From Chloroflexota bacterium (GTDB lineage Bacteria; Chloroflexota; Anaerolineae; Aggregatilineales; Phototrophicaceae), in assembly GCA_009840575.1 (NCBI GenBank), contig VXNO01000083.1, positions 1 through 49,238 on the forward strand: DNA of 49,238 nt, read 5' to 3'. Below are positions 23,285 to 32,810 of the stretch, one piece after another. Position numbers and translations under genes: made by a program. Positions within the stretch are counted from its first letter, which is position 1; every line of letters begins with the position of its first letter. Below the pieces are notes generated by a model, which was not told the origin of the DNA, did no database searches, and saw only the letters and a list, made by a program, of their open reading frames with translations.

Positions 23285-24403
23285 ATGGCGGACTTTCCAC
23301 TGCTGAAAAATTACATAGACGAGTCGCTTGTGGCACAGCTTGCCGAGCGCATTGCCACCGTGCATCCACAATTTGCGCGCACGGACTTTATCGCGGCAGC
23401 CAGCAGCGAATTACCGAACCTGGAGCTGAAAGCGCGCTTTGACTGGGTCGCTGACCAGTTGCGCGCCTGCCTGCCAGCCGACTATCCGACCGCGCTCAAT
23501 ATCTTGATTCGTGTCCTGGAAGACGAAGCGAGTCGTTTTGCGCTGCTGGACAAGGCTGAATACCGCCTGATGCCCATCCCGACTTTTGTATATCGGCACG
23601 GGCTTGAGCATCCCGACGCCTCGCTGGCTGCCATGCCCATTATCACCCGCCACGCCACCTGTGAGGGAGCCGTCCGCCCCTTTATTCGCCGGTATCCGAC
23701 TGCCACATTGGCGAGGCTGCGGCAATGGACGCGGCACAATAACGAGCATGTGCGCCGCCTCGTCAGCGAAGGCACCCGCCCGCGCTTGCCCTGGTGGCCG
23801 CCTTTGCGTGAATTCATCGCTGATCCCGCGCATGTCCTGGCGCTGCTGGAAGATTTGAAAGACGATCCATCGCTGTATGTGCGCCGCTCGGTGGCAAACA
23901 ACCTTAACGACATCAGCAAAGACCATCCGCAGCTGGTTGTGGAGCGCATGACAGCCTGGAGCGAGGGCGCGAGCAAAGAGCGAGGTTGGCTCATCAACCA
24001 TGCGCTGCGCACATTGGTCAAACGCGGCGACAAATCCGCGCTGGCGCTCTTGGGTTACGCGCCTGCCGAGATCGAACTGAGCGATCTGCAACTGAGCCCA
24101 GCCGTCTTGCACTTCGGGCAGGAACTGGCGTTCTCATTCACGCTGCGCAATTGCGGTGGCAAGACGCAGAAGCTGATGGTCGATTTCGTCATGCGCTTTG
24201 TCAAAGCCAATGGCTCGACCGCGCCCAAGGTCTTCAAACTGAAAAAGCTGCGCCTGCCAGCCGGCGAGCAAGCCCGCATAAACAAGAAAATCGCCATCCG
24301 CCCCATCTCCACGCGCCGGTATTATGCGGGGCGGCAGCGGCTGGAAATCCAGGTCAACGGCGTTTGCCTGGGCGGCGCGGACTTTGAACTTGTGATGGAC
24401 TAG
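23285..24403 (+). CDS. AlkD-like DNA alkylation repair protein (HEAT-repeat)
   Basis: The 372-residue protein has GGAGG five bases before the ATG. It is a helical HEAT-repeat solenoid with the motif DDPSLYVRRSVANNLNDISKDHP (about 196-218) and RRLVSEGTRPRLPWWPPL, both typical of AlkD-related proteins that remove or bind alkylated bases. The last 110 residues are a beta-rich domain (LSPAVLHFGQELAFSFTLRN...). This is the layout of the longer branch of the family rather than of minimal AlkD. Glycosylase activity is inferred, not shown. Confidence 0.82.
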   Translation: MADFPLLKNYIDESLVAQLAERIATVHPQFARTDFIAAASSELPNLELKARFDWVADQLRACLPADYPTALNILIRVLEDEASRFALLDKAEYRLMPIPTFVYRHGLEHPDASLAAMPIITRHATCEGAVRPFIRRYPTATLARLRQWTRHNNEHVRRLVSEGTRPRLPWWPPLREFIADPAHVLALLEDLKDDPSLYVRRSVANNLNDISKDHPQLVVERMTAWSEGASKERGWLINHALRTLVKRGDKSALALLGYAPAEIELSDLQLSPAVLHFGQELAFSFTLRNCGGKTQKLMVDFVMRFVKANGSTAPKVFKLKKLRLPAGEQARINKKIAIRPISTRRYYAGRQRLEIQVNGVCLGGADFELVMD

Positions 24404-24448
24404 CGCGCGGACTAAACTCGGCAAAACGCCATAATCGGAGTATTGTCC

Positions 24449-27016
24449 ATGTTCGCCCCAGCTTCCCCGCATTTCAGCTCCCTGCCGCTTGACGATGCCT
24501 ACAACTGCGACCGCGCAACGCTGGACGATTCTTTGCGCCTGCGCGAAGACGATGCTTTTGGAAGTTGCTCGCTGCGTGGCATCCCGTTCAGCTTTGGCGG
24601 GGAAGCGGCGAAGAACGCAATCCTGCTGGATGGCAACCAGGTGGGCATCCCAATGGGCGACCGCCTGGCGAGCTACCTCGTATTCGCGCATATCGTGGAA
24701 AACCGCGCGCTGCAACTGCCATCAGATTTGGCGGATTTCCGCGGTCGACAGCACGCCACAGGCGCAACACCAGGCAACGACCTGGGCGATTTAGTGGCGG
24801 AATACCAGCTGCATTATGCCGATGGCAGTTGCGCATCCATCCCGATTCGCCGCCGTTTCGCCATCCAGCAGCCGCATATTGAGTGGGGCGCCAGCGCTTT
24901 TGCCGCCGTCCCCCACCGCGCCGACACCATCGTGAGCACAGTCGCCGAGTCATTGCGGCTGGGGCGCATGCCCGCTGCAAGCTATGGCGAAGGCGAGACG
25001 CGACACAATGCCGCGCGCGATGAATATGCCGAGCATATCTGGCTCTATGCCCTGCCCAACCCCGAGCCGGAAAAAGCCATCCGCGAGCTCCGCTGCATCG
25101 CCAAAGCGGAACGGGCGCTGATCTATGCCATCAGCAGCACGCAGGTTACGGCGCATCCGCTGCGTTCGCGCGCCCGCCAAAAACTGACGGTGCAGTTGCC
25201 CGCGGGCGTCGAGTTCAATGCCCTGGGCGAATTGGACGAGATCGATATTGACCTGGGCAGCGTGATTTCGGCGCGCGCCCGGCAAGTCTACGACCGCGAC
25301 GCCTGGTTCGGCGAAGCTACGAATGTGCAGCCACAAGCCGCCCCTGACCAAGCCTTTATCGAATTCGCCGCCCACCCGGATGCCAAGCTGTACCTGCGCG
25401 CGGCAAGTGGCGAGCTGCTTGCCCATGACCTGGCGGCTTTGGAGCGGACGGGAAGGGTCGAAACATTGGAATCACGGCGGCTGCTGCGAATCCGCGTGGT
25501 GGATATGCAGGGACGCGAGGTGGCTGCGCGCGTCCATTTTCATGGCGAAGCCGGCGAATACCTGCCGCCGCGGGGGGTTCATCGGCGTGTCAACCGCAAC
25601 TGGTTCGAAGACAACTACGGCGAGTTCGTCAACGGCGCGAACCAATATGCCTATATTCTCGGTAGCTGCGAGCTGGAAGCTCCGCTGGGCGAAGTCTTTG
25701 TAGAAATCACGCGCGGCTATGAAATCAAGCCCATCCGCAGCAGCTTCCAGGTCACGCCTGAGACGGAGGAAATCACCTTCAGGCTGGAAAAGCTGCTGGA
25801 TTGGGGTGAGCGCGGCTGGGTTTCCGCCGATACCCATGTGCATTTCCTCAGCCCGCAGACTGCCTGGCTGGAAGGCGCGGCGGAAGGCGTCAATGTCGTC
25901 AACCTGCTGGCCAGCCAATGGGGCGAGATGTTCAGCAATGTCAGCGACTTTGACGGGCGCACAACCTTTGGCGCGAAAGACTTCGGCGGCGTTGGCGAGT
26001 TCCTGGTGCGCGTCGGCACAGAAAACCGCATGCAGGTGCTGGGGCATATCTCTCTGCTGGGTTATTCGGGCGCGATGATCCACCCCTTGTGCAGCGGCGG
26101 ACCATCGGAATCGGCGATTGGCGATGCGCTGGAAGTCAGCATGGCGCAGTGGGCGCAGCGCTGCATCGACCAAAATGGCTTGGTTGTCTTGCCACATGCG
26201 CCCAACCCCCAAGCCGAACGCGCCGCTGACATCGTGCTGGGCTTAGTGCACGCCATCGAGATGATGACATTTAATCCCTACAATGCGCAGATTACGCCCT
26301 ATGGACTGCTGGATTGGTATCGCTACCTAAACCTGGGTTATCAGATTCCCGTGGTAGGCGGCTCGGACAAGATGGGCGCGGATATGCTACTGGGCGGCAT
26401 CCGCACCTACGCGCATCTGGGCGAGCGCGAATTCACTTATGAAAACTGGATGGACGCGGTCAAGGCGGGCAATACTTTCGTGACAGTCGGCCCGCTGCTG
26501 GAGCTGGAAGTCGAGGGCTTGGTGCCGGGCAGCCGGCTGGAGCTGCCAGTCGGTGGCGGGACGGTCAGCGTGGCTTGGCGGGTGGAGTCGGCGGCGCTGC
26601 CAATCGAGGCGGTTGAAGTGGTGGTGGGTGGCTACTGCGCGGAAGACTATAGCATCGGTGGCGAAATGAAAGCTGAAGGCAGTTGCGATACCACAATTGG
26701 CGAGTCGACCTGGGTCGCGCTACGGGTGCGCGGCAGCCATGGCGGGCGGGCGGGTGAAATCGCGGCGCACAGCAGTTGTGTACAGCTGCGGGTGGCGGGC
26801 GCGCGTCCTTTCAATCGCGACGATGCTATTGTCGTGCTAGAACAGATCGAAGGCGCGCTAGCCTACATCGACACGCTAGCCACGCGCAGCCAGACTCGGC
26901 AATACAAACGAGCGCGCGCTTCTGTGGTGGCAGCCCACAACCGCCTGCACCAACTCATGCACCGGCAGGGCATCTATCATCAGCATAGCCCGTTGCACGG
27001 ACATGGCGAGCATTAG
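24449..27016 (+). CDS. CehA/McbA-type PHP-fold metallohydrolase, large
   Basis: The protein has 855 residues from the ATG at 24449 (GGAG eight bases upstream). The N-terminal half (about 1-440) is beta-rich with no clear family. The PHP domain starts near 450 with GWVSADTHVHF (metal-binding HVH). It continues with AEGVNVVNLLASQWG, VLPHAPNP and PVVGGSDKMGADM, which supply further metal ligands (His, Asp). A C-terminal beta domain and a helical tail rich in Arg/His follow. CehA-type enzymes hydrolyse carbamates and related esters; the natural substrate here is unknown. No signal peptide is seen, so it is likely cytoplasmic. Confidence 0.8.
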   Translation: MFAPASPHFSSLPLDDAYNCDRATLDDSLRLREDDAFGSCSLRGIPFSFGGEAAKNAILLDGNQVGIPMGDRLASYLVFAHIVENRALQLPSDLADFRGRQHATGATPGNDLGDLVAEYQLHYADGSCASIPIRRRFAIQQPHIEWGASAFAAVPHRADTIVSTVAESLRLGRMPAASYGEGETRHNAARDEYAEHIWLYALPNPEPEKAIRELRCIAKAERALIYAISSTQVTAHPLRSRARQKLTVQLPAGVEFNALGELDEIDIDLGSVISARARQVYDRDAWFGEATNVQPQAAPDQAFIEFAAHPDAKLYLRAASGELLAHDLAALERTGRVETLESRRLLRIRVVDMQGREVAARVHFHGEAGEYLPPRGVHRRVNRNWFEDNYGEFVNGANQYAYILGSCELEAPLGEVFVEITRGYEIKPIRSSFQVTPETEEITFRLEKLLDWGERGWVSADTHVHFLSPQTAWLEGAAEGVNVVNLLASQWGEMFSNVSDFDGRTTFGAKDFGGVGEFLVRVGTENRMQVLGHISLLGYSGAMIHPLCSGGPSESAIGDALEVSMAQWAQRCIDQNGLVVLPHAPNPQAERAADIVLGLVHAIEMMTFNPYNAQITPYGLLDWYRYLNLGYQIPVVGGSDKMGADMLLGGIRTYAHLGEREFTYENWMDAVKAGNTFVTVGPLLELEVEGLVPGSRLELPVGGGTVSVAWRVESAALPIEAVEVVVGGYCAEDYSIGGEMKAEGSCDTTIGESTWVALRVRGSHGGRAGEIAAHSSCVQLRVAGARPFNRDDAIVVLEQIEGALAYIDTLATRSQTRQYKRARASVVAAHNRLHQLMHRQGIYHQHSPLHGHGEH

Positions 27017-27026
27017 CTGCGCCCGG

Positions 27027-27308
27027 CTAGGCGTCCAGCGCCTCAATGATGACATTGACAAATTCAAAGTTCTGTTTGTTGCGCGCCTGGTCATTGGCGG
27101 CATGGTTGACCTCGACCAAGGTAACCGCAATGCCTTTGCCTTCCAGCAGGAACTTGGTGTGCCACTCGCCGGCTTGCTGGACAGTGCGGTAATACGCCAG
27201 GCGGCCTTTGGGGTCCATGCGCGCCAGCTTGCCCTTGGCGCGGGCGAACTTCATGCCGCTTAGCTCGTCCAATAGCGCTTGCCGCTGGTCTTGGCTGAGT
27301 GTGGCCAT
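27027..27308 (-). CDS. Small conserved-looking protein, unknown function
   Basis: The 93-residue protein starts at the ATG at 27308 with GAGGAAAG just upstream. It begins MATLSQDQRQALLDELSGMK, has a basic middle (FARAKGKLARMDPKGRLAYYR) and a beta-strand-rich end. No signal peptide, cysteine or metal motif. It is convergent with the CehA-type gene and divergent from xseA, with a probable promoter at 27349-27377. Family not recognised. Confidence 0.65.
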   Translation of the reverse strand: MATLSQDQRQALLDELSGMKFARAKGKLARMDPKGRLAYYRTVQQAGEWHTKFLLEGKGIAVTLVEVNHAANDQARNKQNFEFVNVIIEALDA

Positions 27309-27348
27309 GCTCTTTCCTCGTTCGCATATTTGGCAGAAATCTGCGATA

Positions 27349-27377
27349 ATTGTAGCTGTGCGCGGGGCTGGATTCAA
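27349..27377 (-). promoter_or_regulatory. Probable sigma70 promoter for the small protein gene
   Basis: On the minus strand TTGAAT (27377-27372) and TACAAT (27354-27349) are 17 bases apart, ending 40 bases upstream of the ATG at 27308. Confidence 0.4.
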
Positions 27378-27513
27378 GCGCAGCAAATTACTCACCATAG
27401 AGGAAACGAGGCTACACAGATTGCCTCTAGAATCGACGATTTCGATGTGGGACCGTAGAGCGAAACCATTGCTTTTCTCTCGGTGCACTCGGTGGTAAAA
27501 AATCTGGAGCGTG

Positions 27514-28701
27514 ATGAAAACCTACGCTGTACGCGAAATAACTGAATATATCAAAGACCTGTTTGATGCCGACCGCACGTTGGGCAGTGTCTGGGTGCAG
27601 GGCGAGGTATCGCGCTTGACGCGGGCGCGCTCCGGACACTGGTATTTCACAATTAAGGACGCGCATGCCCAGCTCAGCTGCGTGATGTTTCGCAGCGCCG
27701 CCAGCCGCGTGTCCATTGATGTCTCGCCTGGCGCGGAGATCCTGGTGCATGGCAAGGTCGGCGTCTATGTGGCGCGCGGCGAATACCAGTTGGTCGCCGA
27801 TATGGTCGAGGCGGTCGGCGGCATTGGCGATTTGCATCGACAGTTTGAAGATCTCAAGCGCAAACTTGATGCGGAAGGCTTGTTTGATGGGGAGCGCAAG
27901 CAAGCCATCCCGAGCTTCCCCAAGCGCATCGGCGTCGTAACTTCACCCACTGCCGCCGCCTGGCAGGACATCCAGACTGTGCTCAGCCGGCGCATGCCCC
28001 TGGTGGAAGTTTTGCTCAGCCCGAGCCTGGTGCAAGGCAGTGAAGCGCCGGCGCAAATCGTGCGGGCGCTGCAGCGGCTGTATCGGCGCGATGTCGATGT
28101 CATCCTGCTGGCGCGGGGCGGCGGCTCTTTGGAAGACCTGTGGTGCTTCAACGATGAGGCGGTGGCGCGGACGGTGGCTGCCAGCCCCATCCCGGTCATC
28201 AGCGGCGTGGGCCACGAGATCGACTTCACTATCGTGGACTTCGTGGTGGACCTGCGCGCGCCGACGCCATCCGCCGCTGCTGAGCAAGCCACGCCCAATC
28301 GCGACGACCTGCTGCAAGATATCGACCGGCTGCGCATGCGCCTGGCGCAAGAATTGGGCGATGCTATCGGACTACATTCGCGCGAACTGGCAAACCTGCA
28401 AGGGCGGCTGCGCTGGCTGACGCCAAGCAAGCGCATCGAGGCGGATAGTCGCGGACTAGCCGACTTGCGCGGGCGGCAGGAGCGAGCGATTTCATCTACT
28501 CTCGCGCGCCTGCATGAGCGCCTTTCCAGCCGTGAACGGGCTTTAGACACAGCCAATCCCTTGCATATTCTTGGGCGCGGCTATGCCTTGGTCATCGATG
28601 AGCGCGGCGAAATCATCCGCCGGGCGGCGCAGGTCAGCGCGGGGCAGCGGCTGGATATCCAATTGGCGGACGACACAATCAAGGTCAAGGTGGACGAATG
28701 A
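27514..28701 (+). CDS. xseA: Exodeoxyribonuclease VII large subunit
   Basis: The 395-residue protein starts at the ATG at 27514 (GGAG five bases upstream). An N-terminal OB fold (SVWVQGEVSRLTRARSGHWYFTIKD) precedes the catalytic domain with PKRIGVVTSPTAAAWQDI, LARGGGSLEDLWCFNDE and SGVGHEIDFTI, all family hallmarks. A long helical region and the C-terminal LGRGYALV segment follow. It degrades single-stranded DNA with XseB, whose gene overlaps its stop by four bases. Confidence 0.96.
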   Translation: MKTYAVREITEYIKDLFDADRTLGSVWVQGEVSRLTRARSGHWYFTIKDAHAQLSCVMFRSAASRVSIDVSPGAEILVHGKVGVYVARGEYQLVADMVEAVGGIGDLHRQFEDLKRKLDAEGLFDGERKQAIPSFPKRIGVVTSPTAAAWQDIQTVLSRRMPLVEVLLSPSLVQGSEAPAQIVRALQRLYRRDVDVILLARGGGSLEDLWCFNDEAVARTVAASPIPVISGVGHEIDFTIVDFVVDLRAPTPSAAAEQATPNRDDLLQDIDRLRMRLAQELGDAIGLHSRELANLQGRLRWLTPSKRIEADSRGLADLRGRQERAISSTLARLHERLSSRERALDTANPLHILGRGYALVIDERGEIIRRAAQVSAGQRLDIQLADDTIKVKVDE

Positions 28702-28907
28702 CGGACGATATCAAGCAGCTCAGTTACGAAGCGGCATTCCAGGAGCTGCAAGACCTGGTGGCGCAGCTGGAGGGCGGCGAAAAGACATTGGCGGAGTCAG
28801 TCGCGCTCTACGAACGGGGTCGGCGGCTTTCCGACCATTGCCAGCGCCTCCTGGAGGAAGCGCAGTTGACTGTGCGACAAGTGGACGCGGCAGCGCTCTT
28901 CGACTAA
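28698..28907 (+). CDS. xseB: Exodeoxyribonuclease VII small subunit
   Basis: The product has 69 residues with the complete XseB pattern: LSYEAAFQELQDLVAQLEGG, then SVALYERGRRLSDHCQRLL. It binds along the helical arm of XseA. ATG overlaps the xseA stop (ATGA), which gives coupled translation. Confidence 0.95.
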   Translation: MTDDIKQLSYEAAFQELQDLVAQLEGGEKTLAESVALYERGRRLSDHCQRLLEEAQLTVRQVDAAALFD

Positions 28908-28919
28908 GCAGCGACTATC

Positions 28920-30167
28920 ATGTTTGATTTCAGCAAGCTGCCCAAGCCAGCCAGGAAAAATATGTCGGTGCGCGTCAAGCCGGCGGCTGAGCACGCCCTG
29001 CGGGGAGGGCATCCCTGGGTCTTTGAGGAGTCGATTGTCAAGCAGAGTCATTTGGGCAGCGCTGGCGATCTGGCGGTGATCTACGACCGCGACAAGAATA
29101 ACTTCCTGGCGGTGGGCTTGTACGACCCGCTTTCGCCCATTCGCATCAAGGTGCTGCAAGCGCGCAAGCCGCGCAAAATCAACCGCCAATTCTTCATTGA
29201 CAAGCTCGTGGCGGCGCAAAAAAAGCGCGACCCGCTCATCAGCCAGGGCACAACCGGCTATCGGCTGGTCTATGGCGAGAGTGACGGCTTCCCCGCGCTG
29301 GTGCTTGACCGCTACGGCAACACCCTGGTGCTTAAGCTGTATACCACCGCCTGGCTTGCCCATTTGCAGGAATTGGTTGCTGCGCTGCAAGAGGCGCTGG
29401 TATTTGACGCGCTGGTGCTGCGCCTCAGCCGCGCCCTGCAATCCGACCGCTTGAATGTCGCTTCGCTGTATGGCTTGCGCGATGGGCAGCAATTGCTCGG
29501 CGAAGCAAGCGGGACGGCGCAATTTGTCGAAGGCGGTTTGCTCTTTGCGGCGGATGTGCGGCGCGGGCACAAGACGGGTTTCTTTTTTGACCAGCGCGAG
29601 AATCGCCAGCGGGTGCGGGGGCTGGCTGAGGGACGGCGCGTTTTGGATGTCTTTTCTTACACGGGCGGCTTTTCGGTGTATGCCTTGGCTGGCGGCGCGC
29701 GCTCGGTTACAGCGCTGGATATCAGCCAGCCGGCGCTAGAGGCGCTGAAAAATAATGTGGCGCTGAACGGCTTCGAACAAACGCGAGTGGATCTGCTGCC
29801 GGCGGACGCTTTTGCAGGGTTACGCGGCTTGGTCGAAGCGCGGCGCAAATTTGGCTTGGTTGTGGTCGACCCGCCGGCTTTCGCCAATCGTCGCGCCAAT
29901 ATGGGCAATGCCGTGCTGGCCTACCGGCGACTGGTCGAGCTGGCGCTGCCGCTGCTCTCGGACGACGGCATCCTGGTCATGTCATCTTGCTCCAGCCGCA
30001 TCAGCTGCGAGCGCTTCGAGCAATTGGTCACCCGCGCGGCAGCCGTGGCTGGGCAGGAATTGGAAGTCTTCGCTAGCCCCACGCACGGGTTGGATCATCC
30101 CATTGGCTTCCCCGAAGCCGCCTACCTGAAGGCGCTGTTCTGCCGGCTGTCCGGTAATCGCAAGTAA
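28920..30167 (+). CDS. Class I SAM-dependent rRNA methyltransferase, RlmI-like with PUA domain
   Basis: The protein has 415 residues. An N-terminal PUA domain (RVKPAAEHALRGGHPWVFEES) precedes a linker domain and a Rossmann methyltransferase with VLDVFSYTGGFSVYALAGGA (motif I, about 240), ALDISQPALEALKNN, the catalytic-loop DPPAFA and SSCSS near the C-terminus. RlmI methylates C5 of a cytosine in 23S rRNA. The nucleotide specificity here is inferred from family. It starts 12 bases after xseB. Confidence 0.88.
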   Translation: MFDFSKLPKPARKNMSVRVKPAAEHALRGGHPWVFEESIVKQSHLGSAGDLAVIYDRDKNNFLAVGLYDPLSPIRIKVLQARKPRKINRQFFIDKLVAAQKKRDPLISQGTTGYRLVYGESDGFPALVLDRYGNTLVLKLYTTAWLAHLQELVAALQEALVFDALVLRLSRALQSDRLNVASLYGLRDGQQLLGEASGTAQFVEGGLLFAADVRRGHKTGFFFDQRENRQRVRGLAEGRRVLDVFSYTGGFSVYALAGGARSVTALDISQPALEALKNNVALNGFEQTRVDLLPADAFAGLRGLVEARRKFGLVVVDPPAFANRRANMGNAVLAYRRLVELALPLLSDDGILVMSSCSSRISCERFEQLVTRAAAVAGQELEVFASPTHGLDHPIGFPEAAYLKALFCRLSGNRK

Positions 30168-30180
30168 GTCATACAAATTA

Positions 30181-30212
30181 ATGCACCACAGAGACGCAGA
30201 GCGCACAGAGAT
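30181..30212 (+). repeat. ACCACAGAGACGCAGAG-type dispersed repeat
   Basis: ATGCACCACAGAGACGCAGA and the following GCGCACAGAG lie just after the stop of the methyltransferase gene, between two convergent genes. The reverse complement occurs at 15991-16022 and in the composite elements at 23161 and 49093. Confidence 0.7.
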
Positions 30213-30271
30213 TTGGACTAGGGACGAGGCGCTGACTCACCCGTTTCAGCCCCCTTTCTGCTTTCAGTTGT

Positions 30272-31906
30272 TCACGCTTCTTTGCGCTGTCGACTCAGCA
30301 TGCCGATGACGGGGCGCAGCAGGGCGCGCGTCTCGCTGACATCCAGCCAAGCGCCGATGCCCAAGAAGACCAGCGCCCCCAGCCCGCCGCCAAGCAGCGC
30401 CTTTAGAGCGCCGCCCAGCGCCAGCGCCTGTGTCAGCGCGAGAACAGCGACCACCATGCCCAGTGAAAGCAACAGACTGCCCAGCCCGCTGCGGATGATG
30501 GCGCGGTCCTGCATATCGGCGCTGCTGCCAACCTCCACCAGTCGCCGCCGCATCAGCCACCACAGCGCCAGCGCCTCGACCAATGTAGTTAGCGCATTCG
30601 CCAGCGCCAAGCCCGCGAAGGCTCCGCGCGCCAAATCCGCCGGGTCGCCAATCAACTGCACGAAGACCAGGCTGAGCGCTATGTTGCTGAGCATGGCGCA
30701 AAGCCCCGCCAGCACCGGCGTCCAGGTATCTTCCAGCGCGTAGAAGGCTCTCGAAAGCACTTCCAGGAGCGCGAAGCCAGCCAGCCCCAGCGCATAAAAG
30801 CTCAATGCCCAAGCCACCGCCTGCGTGCTTTCCGCCGTCCATGCGCCGCGCTGCAACAGGCTCACCAGCGGCTCGCCCAGCAATATCAACAGCGCCGCCG
30901 CCGGGAAGGACAAGAAAAGCACATTGCGCATCGCCTGGGCAAGGCGGTCCTTGAAGCCGGTATAATCGCTCGCCGCCCGCAGCGCCGCCAACGATGGAAA
31001 GACCGCCGCTGCCTGGCTCTGGCCGATCATGCCCAGCACGAAGAAGCACAGCATAAAGGCATAGCGCAGCGCCACCAGGCTGCCCTCGACCATGTCATTT
31101 GCCAACACGATATTGACATAAAAGTTGACCTGCACCACCGCCAGCCCCAGTACGCGCGGACCCATCAAGCGCAGCACATCGGCGACGCCCGGCAGCCGTG
31201 CCCTGAAGGACAAACGCAGCCGCGCGCGAAGCCCGACCAAGCCCGGCAGCTGCACCAGCAGATGCAAGACCGCGCTGAGCACAGCCCCATACGCCAAGCC
31301 CATCACATTCAGCCCGCCGACTTGACCGACATCGGGGTGCGCCGGCAGGCTGGGCGCAATCACCAGCGCGCCGAGGATGATGCCGAGGTTGTTCATGCTG
31401 ATGGCCAGCGCCGGCAGCCAAAAGGCGTGGTGCGTCTGCAAAATCACCATGACCAAACCGCTGATGCTGAAAATCACCGGCGTCAGCATCATCAGGCGGA
31501 TCATCTCCACCATCAGCCGCTGCTGTTCTGCCGGGCGGTTTGCCCATAGCGTTGTGCTGACCAACTGCGGCGCGAACAGGACCACCAGGAGGCTGAATAG
31601 CGCCGCGGCGCTGGCGGACAGGGTCAGTACCGCGCTGGCCAATCCCCAGGCAGCGTCCTCGTCGGCTTCGCGGATGCGCGCATAGACGGGGATGAAGGAT
31701 GAGCCCAGCGCCCCGCCCGCCACCAGCACAAAGACCGTCTCCGGCAATTGCTGGGCCGCTGAGAAGACATCCAGCGCGGTGCCCGTGCCAAACTGCGCGC
31801 CGACCACGCCGATGCGCAGCAAGCCGAGAACGCCACTGGTGAAGAAGCCCACCAGCACGATCAAGGCCTTGTGCGTGATTTGGCGGTTATCCAGCGCTTT
31901 GCTCAT
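30272..31906 (-). CDS. murJ: Lipid II flippase-type membrane protein MurJ
   Basis: The 544-residue protein starts at the ATG at 31906, with AAGGGA six bases upstream. A frame extending to 32059 has no ribosome site and overlaps the opposing promoter region. It has about 14 membrane helices of the MOP/MVF superfamily. The N-terminus GVLGLLRIGVVGAQFGTG...DVFSAAQQLPETVFVLVAGGALGSSFIPVY is diagnostic for MurJ. It moves lipid-linked peptidoglycan precursor to the outer leaflet. It is divergent from rplI. Confidence 0.93.
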   Translation of the reverse strand: MSKALDNRQITHKALIVLVGFFTSGVLGLLRIGVVGAQFGTGTALDVFSAAQQLPETVFVLVAGGALGSSFIPVYARIREADEDAAWGLASAVLTLSASAAALFSLLVVLFAPQLVSTTLWANRPAEQQRLMVEMIRLMMLTPVIFSISGLVMVILQTHHAFWLPALAISMNNLGIILGALVIAPSLPAHPDVGQVGGLNVMGLAYGAVLSAVLHLLVQLPGLVGLRARLRLSFRARLPGVADVLRLMGPRVLGLAVVQVNFYVNIVLANDMVEGSLVALRYAFMLCFFVLGMIGQSQAAAVFPSLAALRAASDYTGFKDRLAQAMRNVLFLSFPAAALLILLGEPLVSLLQRGAWTAESTQAVAWALSFYALGLAGFALLEVLSRAFYALEDTWTPVLAGLCAMLSNIALSLVFVQLIGDPADLARGAFAGLALANALTTLVEALALWWLMRRRLVEVGSSADMQDRAIIRSGLGSLLLSLGMVVAVLALTQALALGGALKALLGGGLGALVFLGIGAWLDVSETRALLRPVIGMLSRQRKEA

Positions 31907-31985
31907 CCGTTTCCCTTTGCAAACGGTTGACCGTGCCCGCGTTTCCCTAGTGTTAGGATTGCCCTGCCCAGCGCAGGATTGCCAC

Positions 31986-32013
31986 TTGGCAGCGTAGCCG
32001 CATTCCATATAAT
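31986..32013 (+). promoter_or_regulatory. Sigma70 promoter for rplI
   Basis: TTGGCA at 31986-31991 and a perfect TATAAT at 32008-32013 are 16 bases apart, 64 bases upstream of the rplI ATG. Confidence 0.65.
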
Positions 32014-32076
32014 ATACTGCTTTAGTCAGAACGAAACGCGCCACCGCTGGCGATTGCAAGGGATGAGGATCGAACT

Positions 32077-32697
32077 ATGCAAGTTATTCTGTTGCAAGAT
32101 TTGTATAAGCACGGGGTCGCGGGCGAGGTGGTGAAGGTCGCTGATGGCTTCGCGCGCAATTATCTCATCCCGCGCAAGATGGCCATCCAAGCCACGCCCT
32201 CCGCCATGCGCCAGACTGAAGCCGTGCGCAAAAATGTCGAGGCGCGGCGGGCGCAGTATAATAATATGCTCAATGACCTGGCGCGTCAGATTAACGGCGT
32301 GGAGTTGATTTTCGGGCGGCGCGCGGCTTCCACGGGCAAGCTCTTTGGCTCGGTTACTACGCAAGAAATCGCTGATGAGCTGGACCGCGTCACCAGCGTG
32401 GATATCAACCGACGGCGCATCAGCCAGCAGGCATTGCGCGAAGTCGGCACGCATGAAGTGCCCGTGCGCCTGGGCAATGAACTCTCGCCCACGCTGATTA
32501 TCACCATCGTGCCTGAAGACGAACTACCCGAATTTTTGACAGTGCGCGAACGGGGCTTTATGGTCACTGCGGAAGAGATCATGATAGATGGCTTCCGGTA
32601 TCCCGAACCGCCCGAACCGCCCGAAGAGCCAAGCGAAGCCGACGCAGCGCCGATGCCCAACGCCGAAGAACGGGTCGCTGAAGCGGCAGCTGGATAG
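32077..32697 (+). CDS. rplI: Large-subunit ribosomal protein bL9, with C-terminal extension
   Basis: The product has 206 residues; GAGG lies eight bases before the ATG. The N-terminal rRNA-binding domain is canonical (MQVILLQDLYKHGVAGEVVKV and GFARNYLIPRKMA), followed by the connecting helix and C-terminal domain ending near 150. The final 45-50 residues are an extra acidic, proline-rich tail (YPEPPEPPEEPSEADAAPM). The usual length is about 150. The RodZ-like gene follows 113 bases on. Confidence 0.95.
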   Translation: MQVILLQDLYKHGVAGEVVKVADGFARNYLIPRKMAIQATPSAMRQTEAVRKNVEARRAQYNNMLNDLARQINGVELIFGRRAASTGKLFGSVTTQEIADELDRVTSVDINRRRISQQALREVGTHEVPVRLGNELSPTLIITIVPEDELPEFLTVRERGFMVTAEEIMIDGFRYPEPPEPPEEPSEADAAPMPNAEERVAEAAAG

Positions 32698-32810
32698 TCG
32701 ACAAGCCTCCCAGATGACCGCGCATTCCGCCGCGGGTTTCCATAAGATCAGCCCAATTTGTCGCCGCCTGCGCGGAGCGCTTGAGGCTGGCTGATGGGAG
32801 CGTCGCGCTG

